Below are positions 22,347-32,048 of a DNA stretch of 64,000 nt, one piece after another. Numbering within the stretch: position 1 is the stretch's first letter; each line of letters begins with the position of its first letter. Under the pieces are notes generated by a model. That model saw nothing but the letters and a program-made list of their open reading frames with translations. It did not search any database and was not told where the DNA came from. A program made the translations under genes and the position numbers. Source of the DNA: Pleurotus ostreatus/Saccharomyces cerevisiae fusant (Eukaryota; Opisthokonta); assembly GCA_024196135.1 (NCBI GenBank), contig JAMQCK010000016.1, forward strand, positions 62,001 to 126,000, read 5' to 3'.

Positions 22347-22801
22347 AAGAAGCCGGGCAATCATGAAAGGATAAGGATCCTGATGAGAGTGAGTTGTTTG
22401 GGCAACAGAGAGTTCAACGACGTACTGATGTGATTTATTCTGTTAGGCCTCTTGGGGACCTTTGAGGACGCGGTCGAGCACACGCAGGAACTGATCAAGG
22501 ATGTCTGGGAGGCACTGGGTAAATATAGAAAGCCTGGACGACCTGCCGCCAAGCGAGGAAGTTCGAATTTGAGGGGGGGGGGGGGTTCAGATGCAAGTGG
22601 GATGGTATCTACCAGTCTTATGGAATTCCGCCGTCACCGTGAGGATAGCTTTCTCGCGCCTGAGGTCGTGTACTGTAGAGAAATGTGCTGTATACAGTGA
22701 CGAAGAGAGGCATATACACGCGATAGGACGAGGTAGCTACCATGAACAGCGTAGATTTATGTAAAAACCCGGGCCCGTCCTTAGTCACTATCCCTCAGAT
22801 C
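22347..22801. other. Intergenic with 13-base G tract
   Basis: About 455 bases between convergent genes. It holds a run of 13 G at 22573-22585 and an open frame (22452-22700) whose first part looks protein-like (FEDAVEHTQELIKDVWEAL) and is preceded by a good intron-like GTGAGT..TTAG segment. No start codon links to it, so it may be an F-box gene remnant or 3' UTR. Not called as a gene. Confidence 0.35.
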
Positions 22802-24275
22802 TCAGAACCCAAAGATGTCGTCTATCGCATCCTTCTTCTTTTTCTTCTTCTTGGGCACGGGCTCCTTCGCCTTGACGTCTTCGATGGGGCGCTTCTTTGG
22901 CTGTTTCGTCGAAGAAGCTACGACGCCGGACTGCTTGGTCGTAGGCGCTGCGACGCCGAGTTGCTTGGGCGGAGGGACTGCAGATTTTGCATGTTTCTTC
23001 GAAGGGACCGTCGCTATAGGCATGGCAGGAGGGACCGGCGGCGGCGCGCTGATGATTTCTGTTTGGACAGGAATTTTGAGCGAGCTGCAAGGGAAAAGGA
23101 ACGAGGAAGGGCTTACGCGCAGGCGCGGGCATCGCGGTGATGTCGGCCACGGTGATCGTGTCTTCGTCATCGTCTGCGTTAGACGGTGCTTCGAGTTTCG
23201 CTCCGGCTGGCCTATTGGCCTTCGCAGCGTCGAAGGGAGGCGTATCGTTCACGGTATCCGTGACTGACGGCTCAACGGGCATCTCAGCGTCGACGCGCTT
23301 GATCGTCTCGCCCGTGTCCTCTCCGCCTCCCACCAGCTCTTCGACTACAGGAAACAGCTGCGTATCCGCTTGCGTTGGCAGCCTCTGCTTGTCGTCATCA
23401 TTCGTGCCAGCGGGCTGAAGTTTCGAGACTTTCTTTGCTTCAGACGGCTACGCCAAGGTGAGCGTTAGGTACAAACGACAAGAAAGCAATTTAGCTTACG
23501 TTGAGGGCGCAAAACAACTTGTACATCGACGTCCATGAGTTGCGCAACGCGTCGGCTAGGTCTTGCACAAGGATGTCCAGGCGAGAGGCCAGAGCAGCGA
23601 GGGTCAGGATGAGCTGCAAGAAGAAGCCGGACTGCATCTCAAGGATGAAAGCGCTGTAAATTCGTCCAGCCGAACGTAGGATTGACGATGTGGCGTATAC
23701 TTACCGGTATGCATTGAGCAGTCTTTCGTGAGCCTTTCATACGTAGAGTTAGTACACGCGTGATTTATAGGAGAAATCCCCTATACCTTGTCCAACAGGT
23801 TTATCCCCGCAGCGAGCCGGTCATGAAGGAAGGTCATAGTCTTATCGTCAGGTACGTGGGACCAGGCGCCTTTCAGAGCCTTCGAGCTGGCATGCCCATG
23901 TCAGCCATATATAGAGACACCGACTACTAGAAGTACGGACTTTGCCTGCGCATCAGGACCGAAGAATGAGCAGCGGCAGGAGTCGACGATTTGGGGCGCA
24001 TTGTATTCCGCTATGCGCTGGCCGAATTTGCGTATGTCCGCGACACGGCGGAAGAAGAGAGCCGAGCGGTGCTGATTTTTCCCCTTGTAGAAAACGCGGT
24101 CTAGAACTTGCAGCTCCTCGGAGAATGCATCGAAGGAGGCGTGTAGTCGGCGAGAGAATTTCTTCAGATCGCGCAGAGCAATGTCGACGGCGGGGTGAAT
24201 GTCCTTGTCAACCTGAGACCGCACAGAGAGCACTGGCTTTGGAGGTTTTGCCTCACGCCGGAAAGCCGCGCTCAT
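22802..24275 (-). CDS. NEPRO/Rmp1-like nucleolar protein
   Basis: Predicted 401 residues in six exons. The N-terminal ~180 residues match the helical NEPRO/Rmp1-type domain: VLDRVFYKGKNQHRSALFF, then RRVADIRKFGQRI, LHDRLAAGINLLDKAHERLL and LASRLDILVQDLADALRNSW. The acidic, low-complexity middle leads to a Lys-rich tail ending KKKKKKKDAIDDIFGF, typical of fungal members. Yeast Rmp1 is specific to RNase MRP and human NEPRO is linked to the same enzymes, so a role in RNase MRP/P assembly or rRNA processing is likely. Exons: 23941-24275, 23787-23886, 23705-23733, 23500-23653, 23117-23447, 22802-23058; the last acceptor has an alternative. It shares a 153-base bidirectional promoter with beta-adaptin and lies 2.3 kb from POP5. 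Confidence 0.75.
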
Positions 24276-24428
24276 GACCGAAGAATTTGAAGTTGAGGAG
24301 GAGTATTTGCGTGTATTTACGCTTGGGCGGGCGCGCGTGCCGGGATCTCCGCGAGGTGGCGACGTGACCGGCGTTCGACTTGTCATTACCGCTCGCGTCC
24401 CCGACCTCCTCCCCCGTCTGCACCCACC

Positions 24429-27192
24429 ATGGCGGCCCCAGGCCAGGATGCCAAGTTCTTCCAGCGCGGAAAGATTGAGGTGCGCGCGCTACCCACGCCT
24501 CCCCTCTCCCGATCGCGCTCATCGTCGTCCAGGAGTTCCGCACCGAGCTGCATGCCGCGGAGGCGAAGGACAAGAAGTTCCAGAAGCGGCGGACGGTGCT
24601 CAAGAAGATCGTCGCGAACATAACGATGGGGAATGACAGTTGGTATACATCCCCTCCACCCTTCGAACGCTGAGAGAAGCTAAGATGGTGCCCTTGAGTG
24701 TCACCGCTCTTCACCGACGTCGTGCAATGTCTGGGGACACCTTTGTTAGAGATCAAGAAGAGTGCGTAAAGTAATCCCGCAGAATGCCGTCTCTAACTCC
24801 CATTAGTGGTCTACCTCTTCCTCGTTAGCTACGGTCGGTCAAAACCAGACCAAATCCATCTAGTTATCCCAAACTTCCTTCAGGCAAGCTATCCCACATA
24901 CACCTTCGTCATCCCATCTCACCTCTCACTAGGACTGCAATGACCGCAACCCCCTCATCCGCGCCCTCGCAATCCGCACCATGTCCTACATCCCCCTCCC
25001 CGTCGTGATCGACGCGCTCACCGAGAACCTCCGCCACTGCCTCAAAGACCGCGACCCCTACGTGCGCAAGACGGCTGCCATCTGCGTCGCGAAGCTCTAC
25101 GCCTGCGACCCGCGCAAGGCCGAGAAGGGCGGCTTCGTCGAGATGCTGCGCGACCTCATGCTCGACCCGAACGCGACTGTCGTGTCCAACGCGGTCGCCG
25201 CGCTTACGGAGATTGGCGACAGGCAGGATGGGGTGATCTTCAAGCTGAATCTAGCGACGGTACATAAGTTGTTGGCGGCGATGCCGGAGTGCTCAGAGTG
25301 AGTGGAGGCCGCCTAAGTTGGGGGTATGTGTTCCTGACGCGGATCATAGGTGGGGGCAGGTGTACATCCTGGACTCATTCCTTCGGTTTGTACCCGAGCG
25401 ACATGCGGATGCAGAAGACATTGCGGAACGCATTATCAGCCAGTTGTCGCATGCCAACTCCGCCGTCGTCCTTACCACCATCAAGATCCTGCTCTACCTC
25501 ATGAACTACATGGACAATAGGAAATTAATGGAGCAAATATGCAAGAAGATGGGACCGCCACTCGGTTCGTTCTTCCCAATCATTACATTTCCAATCATCG
25601 CTGACTTGATGCAGTCGCCTTGCTGTCTTCCGGACCCGAAGTGCAATACGTTGCTTTACGGAATATCCTGCTCATCATCCAACGACGACCAGCCGTGCTA
25701 AAGAACGACGTCAAAGTTTTCTTCTGCAAGTACAACGACCCTGTCTACGTCAAACTCGCCAAGCTCGAGATCATGTACCGTCTCGCCCGAGAAGAGAACG
25801 CACGCGAGGTGCTCGCTGAGTTACAAGAGTGCGTGGCATCCTTCCCCCTTACCTAACCCCTCTCACTCACCCCTCCCCCAGATACGCATCCGAAGTCGAT
25901 ATCGACTTCACCCGCAAAGCCGTGCGCTCCATCGGGCGCCTCGCCATCAAAGTCGAAGCCGCCGCCGACAGCTGCATCGCCGCGCTCCTCGAGCTCCTCG
26001 ACGCCAAGGTCAGCTACGTCGTGCAGGAGGCGATCATCGTCATCAAGGACATCTTCCGGCGCTACCCGGGCAAGTACGAGGGGATTATACCCAAGTTGTG
26101 CGAGAACCTGGACCTGCTGGAGGAGCCGGAGAGCAAGGCGGCGATGGTGTGGATTTTGGGGCAGTATGCGGGGTTGATCGAGAATGCGGATGAGCTGTTG
26201 GATGATTTGACGTATACGTTTTTGGAGGAGAGTGTGGAGGTGAGCAAACCGGCGCTTCTGGCCCAAAGGCGAAGGTATGCTAACCCAATCAACAAGGTCC
26301 AACTCGCGCTACTAACAGCGGTCGTCAAGCTCTTTGTGTACAAATCCACTTCGGACGGGGCGAAGCAGCTCGTGCACAAGGTCCTCAAATGGGCGACGGA
26401 GGAAGTCGACAATCCCGACCTGCGCGACCGCGGGTTCATGTACTGGCGGCTGCTGGCCATCAACCCCGCCGTCGCGCGCGAGATTGTCCTCGCGGATAAG
26501 CCGCCCATCACGACGGACGCGGACCGCATGGACCGCGGCGCGCTCGACCAGCTGCTTTTGCACACGGGCACGCTGGGGAGTATATATCATAAGAATCCGG
26601 AGGTTAGTCTGCATTCCTTCTTCACCATCATCACCTTTCTTACCACCTCTTCCACCCGTCATCTTCTTCTTCCTCATCGCCGACCACCGTACTCATCACT
26701 CCCCAGACCTTCATCCGCAACGCCGCCGGGAAGCAGCTCATCGACAGCCCCGCGCTCAACCCGCACTCGCGCGCCGTGCTCGTGCCCGTCATGCGCAAAG
26801 CCCTCCCCCTTGCGATGGTCAACGTCGCCGGTCCGGGCCCTATCGAGCCCGGGTCGCAGCCTGCCGCGCAGGAGGGCACCCTCGTCGACCCTACCGACGC
26901 GCCGCCGTCTACGTTGTCACCCTCCTCTACTTTGTCCCCCTCCAACACACTCTCCCCCAACGCCAACAAGCCCGCGCCACCCACACCGCGCGCATCAATG
27001 GACTCGCAGGGCGGGCAGTTGGACGACGAAGATGAGGAAGAGGATACGGGGAGGCCCGCGGCGGCGGTGACGGTGAGCGACAACGACCCGTACTCGAATC
27101 TGGACAGCGCGTTCGGGACGTATATGGTGGACCAGCCGAGGCCGGTTGGGCAGCCGGGGCGGGGGCAGACGGTGGATGATTTGTTGATTTAG
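24429..27192 (+). CDS. Beta-adaptin, large subunit of AP-1 (or AP-2) clathrin adaptor
   Basis: Predicted 746 residues in ten exons, frame kept throughout. Beta-adaptins form the trunk of clathrin adaptor complexes at the trans-Golgi/endosome (AP-1) or plasma membrane (AP-2). The HEAT-repeat trunk shows classic motifs: [66 protein letters not shown] and [17 protein letters not shown]. After a Ser/Thr/Pro-rich hinge it ends [17 protein letters not shown]...DDLLI, without the folded appendage of animal beta-1/beta-2, as usual in fungi. Exon edges: 24429-24479, 24533-24638, 24699-24761, 24807-24883, 24933-25297, 25350-25564, 25615-25828, 25882-26239, 26297-26602, 26707-27192. The intron after 24883 starts with GC instead of GT. 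The choice between AP-1 and AP-2 needs a phylogeny. Confidence 0.92.
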
Positions 27193-27796
27193 AGGGTGAG
27201 GAGGGGAAGATAAGTAGGGAAGGTGTGTTGGGAGGCTTGCATGAAGTGCGGTGAGGATGAGTGCTAGTCGATATGTTACAATTTCGATCTCGGATCTCTA
27301 ATCTTGCCTCGACGTTCAGTCTGGTTCAGTACAGGCGACATCACCATGCGCTTGCGCTGCGACTGCAAACCGCCACCACTAAAGGTTGGCGGGCGAATAT
27401 GCCGCGACAACTCGAATGTATCGGGCATGCCAGATGCACTGATATCTGCTTCTGATCCCGCACTCAAAGGTCAATCATCTTGAGGTTCTGACAAGCAGCA
27501 AATTATGCGCATTCGAAGCGGATGATGTTGGTCCTGGTCAAGTCGGTGGTCAGTGTAACGGAATCGGCCCGGTCTGCCGCTATGGTCATGTCACAGTGTC
27601 ACGGTGAGCCTCGCGGCCTGCGTGAGGCTTGCACTTGTCTGCTGCGTCCACGCCACTATCGAAAAACAACATTCACTGTCGTCGTATCCTCTCTAATATT
27701 GAGTGAGCTTCTCCTTACAATCAAGTGCGCACACCTCACTGTTGCAGAGTGATCCTTCCATGGGAAGTTCCATCGCTGACCGCTTGCTGGCAGGTC
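27193..27796. other. Intergenic between beta-adaptin and an F-box gene
   Basis: About 600 bases with no recognisable gene, holding the adaptin 3' end and the F-box promoter. Stop-rich on both strands. Confidence 0.5.
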
Positions 27797-29479
27797 ATGC
27801 TTTCAAACAATCTGCGCCTCGAACCGCTCGAGTTACGCACTATTCTGTGCGAAAGATGCGGCTCCTCGATGTTCATACAAGCGGCATCCGTACCCCTAAG
27901 CACCCTGCGATCGCAAGTCCTCCCAGAGGGTGGGGAGATAACCGACGTTCAGCACGCGATTCACCTTAATGAGGATGCTGCATCTAGCCTGGAAGGTGCG
28001 ATCGCGAGAGCTCAGGCGATCCTCGACGATCTCCGCGCGCAGCACAGCACCGTCGTTCTCAACCTGGCGCGTCAGCGCGCCTTACTTGCCCCTGTCCGAC
28101 GACTCCCTCGCGAAATTATTACAGCGATCCTCGGGCTTGTCATATCGTACTCCTTCGACCGCAGACCTAACACGACGCGGTCAGTCATGCACCACTCTGT
28201 AATGCGTGTCTGCCATCTCTGGCGTGCGGTCATACAGTCTTACGCGCCTGTATGGGCGAACATCACACTGTTCCCTCTAAGCGATCCGTTCTGGCACAGG
28301 ACGCTGCGCGCATGCTTGCGATACTCGGGCTCTCTTCCCTTGGACATATATCTTGGCAGGGATCACTCACGGCTTCATTATCGACAACGGCTGAAAGACG
28401 CTGGACGCATAAAGGTTCCGCAAAACGAGTGGGCTGTCGTCGCTCGCCCGCTCCTCAGAAGCGCTTATCGTTGGAGAAGTATACACCTGGACTCCATAGA
28501 GCTACCGCTGAGCATCTTCGACAACAAGAAAATCTCGCTACCTCTGCTCACAAATCTCATCCTCGACCATGCAGACCTCAGTAGAGGGTTGTTCGAGCGT
28601 AGTGCTGCGCTGTCTGACGTACGCCTGGAGGGAATGGAGCAAAAGCACTTGATCCTTCCCTGGGATCGGTTGGAGACGCTCGAGATCATCAGCTTAGGCT
28701 ACATGCACGATAGACCGTGCATGCATATGTTGCACGCGTGCGTCAACCTGAGATACCTCACCATAAACTGTCGAGAGGAGAGCCTCGAGCGACAGGATGT
28801 GCATCTGCCTATGTTGGAAACCATCATCGAAAAAGGGACAGGAGGTGTCCTGCAGTCACTGCGCGCACCTCGACTGCGCCAGATCAGCATCGGCGACTCG
28901 CAGGGGATGGACGTGCTACTGGATTTCCGAATGAGAAATCCCGAAGCAGGAACCACCGTCTCGCACCTCACGTTCCACGTCGGCGGGCTGGCAGAACGTG
29001 ACTGGAATGCTTTCTTCAAATCATTCCCGAACATCGCCCATCTGAAGATCTACGATTCAAACGACCGTTGGTACGACGAAGGGCCGGCGCCCTTATTTGC
29101 GTCCCTCGCAGACGCACTGGCTGACCGTGCTGGGCAAGCAGTACCGAGCCTCAGAGAGCTGGTTCTGCCGGAATTTGCGGTCGAAGACATGGGTGACATT
29201 GCGATGCTACAAAAGCTTGCGAGGGAGCGGTCAACGAATCGCTCCATAGGTGTGGCCAAGTTGAAGGAGATTCAGATCCGCAATCCGTGCTCTCACGAGT
29301 TCGGTACATACCTCGACGATCTGCGAACTCAAGGCGTCAATATCCCCATACCTCCTGACTTCACCTTCAACCCAGCAGATTATGCAACAAGCTCCCAGTA
29401 CGAATTCGATCTAGGCGAAGGGAAAGGGCCCATTACACACATAAGTACAACGGACAGTGAGGACGAGAAGGAGAGTTAG
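27797..29479 (+). CDS. F-box protein, agaricomycete type
   Basis: Predicted 560 residues, one exon. Start MLSNNLRLEP preferred over an in-frame ATG 72 bases upstream because LELRTILCERCGS then aligns with LKAILCQNCSS of the F-box protein at 20685. Order: zinc-like CERCG, short coiled coil (EDAASSLEGAIARAQAILDD), F-box core (RALLAPVRRLPREIITAILG), VMRVCHLWRAVIQS, then leucine-rich strands (LTNLILDHADLS, LRQISIGDS). The C-terminus is acidic (STTDSEDEKES). The substrate is unknown. The frame is intact and about as long as its relative. Confidence 0.8.
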   Translation: MLSNNLRLEPLELRTILCERCGSSMFIQAASVPLSTLRSQVLPEGGEITDVQHAIHLNEDAASSLEGAIARAQAILDDLRAQHSTVVLNLARQRALLAPVRRLPREIITAILGLVISYSFDRRPNTTRSVMHHSVMRVCHLWRAVIQSYAPVWANITLFPLSDPFWHRTLRACLRYSGSLPLDIYLGRDHSRLHYRQRLKDAGRIKVPQNEWAVVARPLLRSAYRWRSIHLDSIELPLSIFDNKKISLPLLTNLILDHADLSRGLFERSAALSDVRLEGMEQKHLILPWDRLETLEIISLGYMHDRPCMHMLHACVNLRYLTINCREESLERQDVHLPMLETIIEKGTGGVLQSLRAPRLRQISIGDSQGMDVLLDFRMRNPEAGTTVSHLTFHVGGLAERDWNAFFKSFPNIAHLKIYDSNDRWYDEGPAPLFASLADALADRAGQAVPSLRELVLPEFAVEDMGDIAMLQKLARERSTNRSIGVAKLKEIQIRNPCSHEFGTYLDDLRTQGVNIPIPPDFTFNPADYATSSQYEFDLGEGKGPITHISTTDSEDEKES

Positions 29480-29684
29480 ACGTTGGTCTAGTGCCATAGT
29501 ACATGTTTCCACTACTCGAAATAGTGTTTTCATTAGGTCTACCTGTGGCAGCGCTCGCGCATATGCAGCGACGTTTTTGGTGTCATTACAACGAGCGCAC
29601 TTCATTGCGTCGACTCTGAGGATATGAACCTCTTGGTCACAAACATAGATCAGGACAATACATTGGCGCGTACGTCGCTATCTC

Positions 29685-30539
29685 TCAATGATCAAAACGG
29701 TAAGTATCCTGGGGCAGCACCGACGGAACCATGCTCTCCGTGCATCGGCCACACTGCAGACCACTTGGCCCATAAGAAACGGCCTCGGCATTCTGCTTGA
29801 CCTGTTTACCGCACTCGGTGCAGTGCTTTGGCGCGAAGGGTGCCGGTTTGGCCCTTAGAATATCTTCCTGGAAGTTGTAATTGTTCGTCATGTACCACGC
29901 TTCCTTCTCCGCCTGTCGGCAGCGTCAGGTTCACGGATTTCGGGCGCGCGTAAAGGCAGGACACGCACGTCGTGGCTAGTAGAGCACTTGCTGCACTGCA
30001 GAGGGTCGCTTCCGGGGTGACCTTCGTTGAAATGGTAGCAACAGCGCGTGTAGCGATCGTGGTTTCGGGAGCAGCTGTTGGCGCTGAACGTAAACATCGT
30101 CTGGAGGATATGATAGCGTTAGCCGCATAAAGATGGGAAAAGCGGCGCACGCACGTAGTTCTCGTAGTCGTCGCAGACAGTTCTGTTGCAGCATTCGGTC
30201 CGACGGAGTGGACCGTTCTCTTTCCCGCATAAACCACAATAGGAATTTGGGGAAGGGACGGGCTCGCCTCGAGCCTGACGCTGATAGATCTTGCATAGGC
30301 GCTTGTGTTTTGACCACGCCTGAATTAGCCTTAGTGTCGATCGCGACGTGTCAATGACTTGCAATCGTACCAGGGTCTGATGTTCTGTCGCTTGCGATTA
30401 GCGCGCGTTCGACGCGCTCATAGACGCGCGACGTACCTTTCGAGCAGTAGAAGGCTTGACCGCAGCCTGAGCATCGGCTGGGCGCAGGATACGAGCAGAT
30501 CGCGCAGCAGCGCCGCTCTTGGGTGTCGCTGGAGCTCAT
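29685..30539 (-). CDS. MYND zinc-finger protein with C-terminal CxxC fingers
   Basis: Predicted 213 residues in five exons: 30437-30539, 30371-30384, 30155-30319, 29969-30100 and 29685-29912. The N-terminus is a MYND finger (CAICSYPAPSRCSGCGQAFY then CSKEHQTLAWSKHKRLC). The finger only becomes complete when a 14-nt microexon (encoding most of EHQTL) is spliced in. The sixth zinc ligand, normally Cys, is His here. Later exons give more Cys pairs: YCGLCG, CNRTVC, CSRNHDRYTRCCYH, CSKC, then WYMTNNYNFQ and HCTECGKQ...CGRC. MYND domains usually bind proline-rich peptides. The overall layout resembles an uncharacterised basidiomycete family; function unknown. Confidence 0.75.
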
Positions 30540-30941
30540 GGTGGTCGTTGTGAACGATGACGACCAGGCGCCTCGAGGGCGGCAATATTTGCACGTTCCG
30601 GGCCGTCGGAACCGGCCGTATTCAAGGGTTCCCGAATTCAGTGAATGTTCTTGACCACTTCATCTGCAGTACCTTCTGTATAGTGAACTGTCCAATCGTG
30701 GCATTGTATCTTTGGTGAGATTTTTGCAGGTTCTCAACATTGCGACATGCGGGGGTGTGCCCCATCAGGGATAAGGCCTTCCTAAAGCGGAGACAAAGAG
30801 CTCCTCCCACGCGGGGGCACTGACGAAGAAAGAAGTTCATATCATAGAAATCTGAAAGCAAGTGTAACACCGAGACCAATAAGTACAGATAAACTACTTT
30901 TACTGCAGAGCCGTGGGCTTTCCCATTGACCCAGAAGCCAA
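30540..30941. other. Intergenic between MYND gene and nucleotidyltransferase-like gene
   Basis: About 400 bases. A minus-strand frame of 85 codons (30622-30879) is present but has no motif or codon signal that I can support. Probably promoter of the MYND gene plus 3' UTR of its neighbour. Confidence 0.45.
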
Positions 30942-31910
30942 CTAGTCGGTAGGCGCGATCTCAGACTCTATCTCGAACGGAGGGGTCGTCAACATTTCCT
31001 CCCAGTCATCCGCATGCATGACCTTGTGCAGCACCACGCAAAAGTCTTCATCTTCCTTGAAACTATCGTGGAATGTAGAGACGAGGCGCAAGATCTCCGC
31101 TCTCGATTTGCCTTCGTAGTCTGCGATGCCGAGCTTCATGTCGAGGTCCGCGAGGAGGTGAATGAGGAGCATGATATCCTGCTCGTCGGTGCGAAATTTG
31201 AGCTGAGACTTCGGGCGCGTGCGACCACGCATTCTCGTCCAGCGGCTGAGCTTTGTGAGCGGCAAGACCGAGGGGTGAAGGATTTTGAGCTCTGTGAGGC
31301 GTTAGATGGCGGGACACGCGGCTTATGGGAGTTATCACTGTAAGTCTCGTCTTGGTAGATTGGTCCAGCAATTATGGGCAACCCGAGGGTCCCGGCGGCG
31401 ACCGTCTCGACCAAGACGTTGCCGCGGCTGTTCTTGACTATATCTTCAGCCGCGCCTTCGTCCGTAGATTGCGATGATTGCGGCGAGGCAGGAATTTCCT
31501 GAAGCAGATGTAGATCCGGAGCATGCAACGGAGATCGTGTTTACGCACTCGCAAAAAGTACAACTTCATGCCGGACCTCGCAAGTCTTTCGTCGAGGTCC
31601 ACCATCCGGTTGCGCAGTTCTATGATACTGCGGCCTTCGGTCTCTATGAGGATATCGATATCGTACAGAGTGCGTCAATCGGAATTGCAAATATTTGAGA
31701 TAGAGCAACATATCTCTGTAGGCCTCGTACTCCCGAGGACGGCGCAAGCGAAGCCCCCGATGAAGACATGCTTGAAGCCCTCGGCATCGAGCCTGAACGC
31801 ATTCAGATGGGTTGTCACCAAGAGGGGGACTTAGCACACCTCATGGATACGGCTCTCGCCGCTTCTGCTTGATGTTCATGGACTGTGGTGACCGATATCG
31901 AGTTGGACAT
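30942..31910 (-). CDS. Nucleotidyltransferase-fold protein, apparently with an AT-AC intron
   Basis: Predicted 257 residues in five exons: 31840-31910, 31714-31792, 31549-31662, 31339-31498, 30942-31291. The N-terminal half has the nucleotidyltransferase-like core: FKHVFIGGFACAVLGSTR, then PTE|DIDILIETEGRS with the Asp-x-Asp motif of metal-binding NTases. Between PTE and DIDIL lie 51 bases that carry an in-frame stop; removing exactly these restores frame and motif, but they begin ATATGT and end GTAC, not GT..AG. The other three introns are normal. The middle (GNVLVETVAAGTLGLPIIAG) and the helical C-terminus are conserved-looking. I recognise the fold, not a characterised family. It is divergent from a companion gene 138 bases away. 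Confidence 0.65.
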
Positions 31911-32048
31911 GGCGGTCTGTAGAAGACCTGCGCAAGAATCGAACTTGATTAGGGGAAATTCCAACCGTGCGAATTGGCGCCCGTGATCGGGACGGACAGC
32001 CGACGCCACCGTCTCGGATCTTCCAATCATTTCTTGACCACGACGACC
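31911..32048. promoter_or_regulatory. 138-base bidirectional promoter of the NTase-like gene pair
   Basis: The only sequence between two opposite start codons (31910 minus, 32049 plus). It must hold both promoters. No TATA box is obvious. Confidence 0.5.

Noticed and set aside
22452..22700. Plus-strand frame beginning FEDAVEHTQELIKDVWEAL
   Set aside because: Protein-like beginning, but a stop sits directly before the possible upstream exon and a G13 tract disrupts the rest; kept only as a remark on the intergenic region.
30622..30879. Minus-strand open frame of 85 codons between two genes
   Set aside because: No domain, intron or start context to support it; likely intergenic.
31541..31837. 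Reading the NTase-like gene as a plain pseudogene
   Set aside because: Only one interruption exists; it is 51 nt, intron-sized, and its removal restores frame and motif exactly, while all other exons are intact. Left open in the findings.
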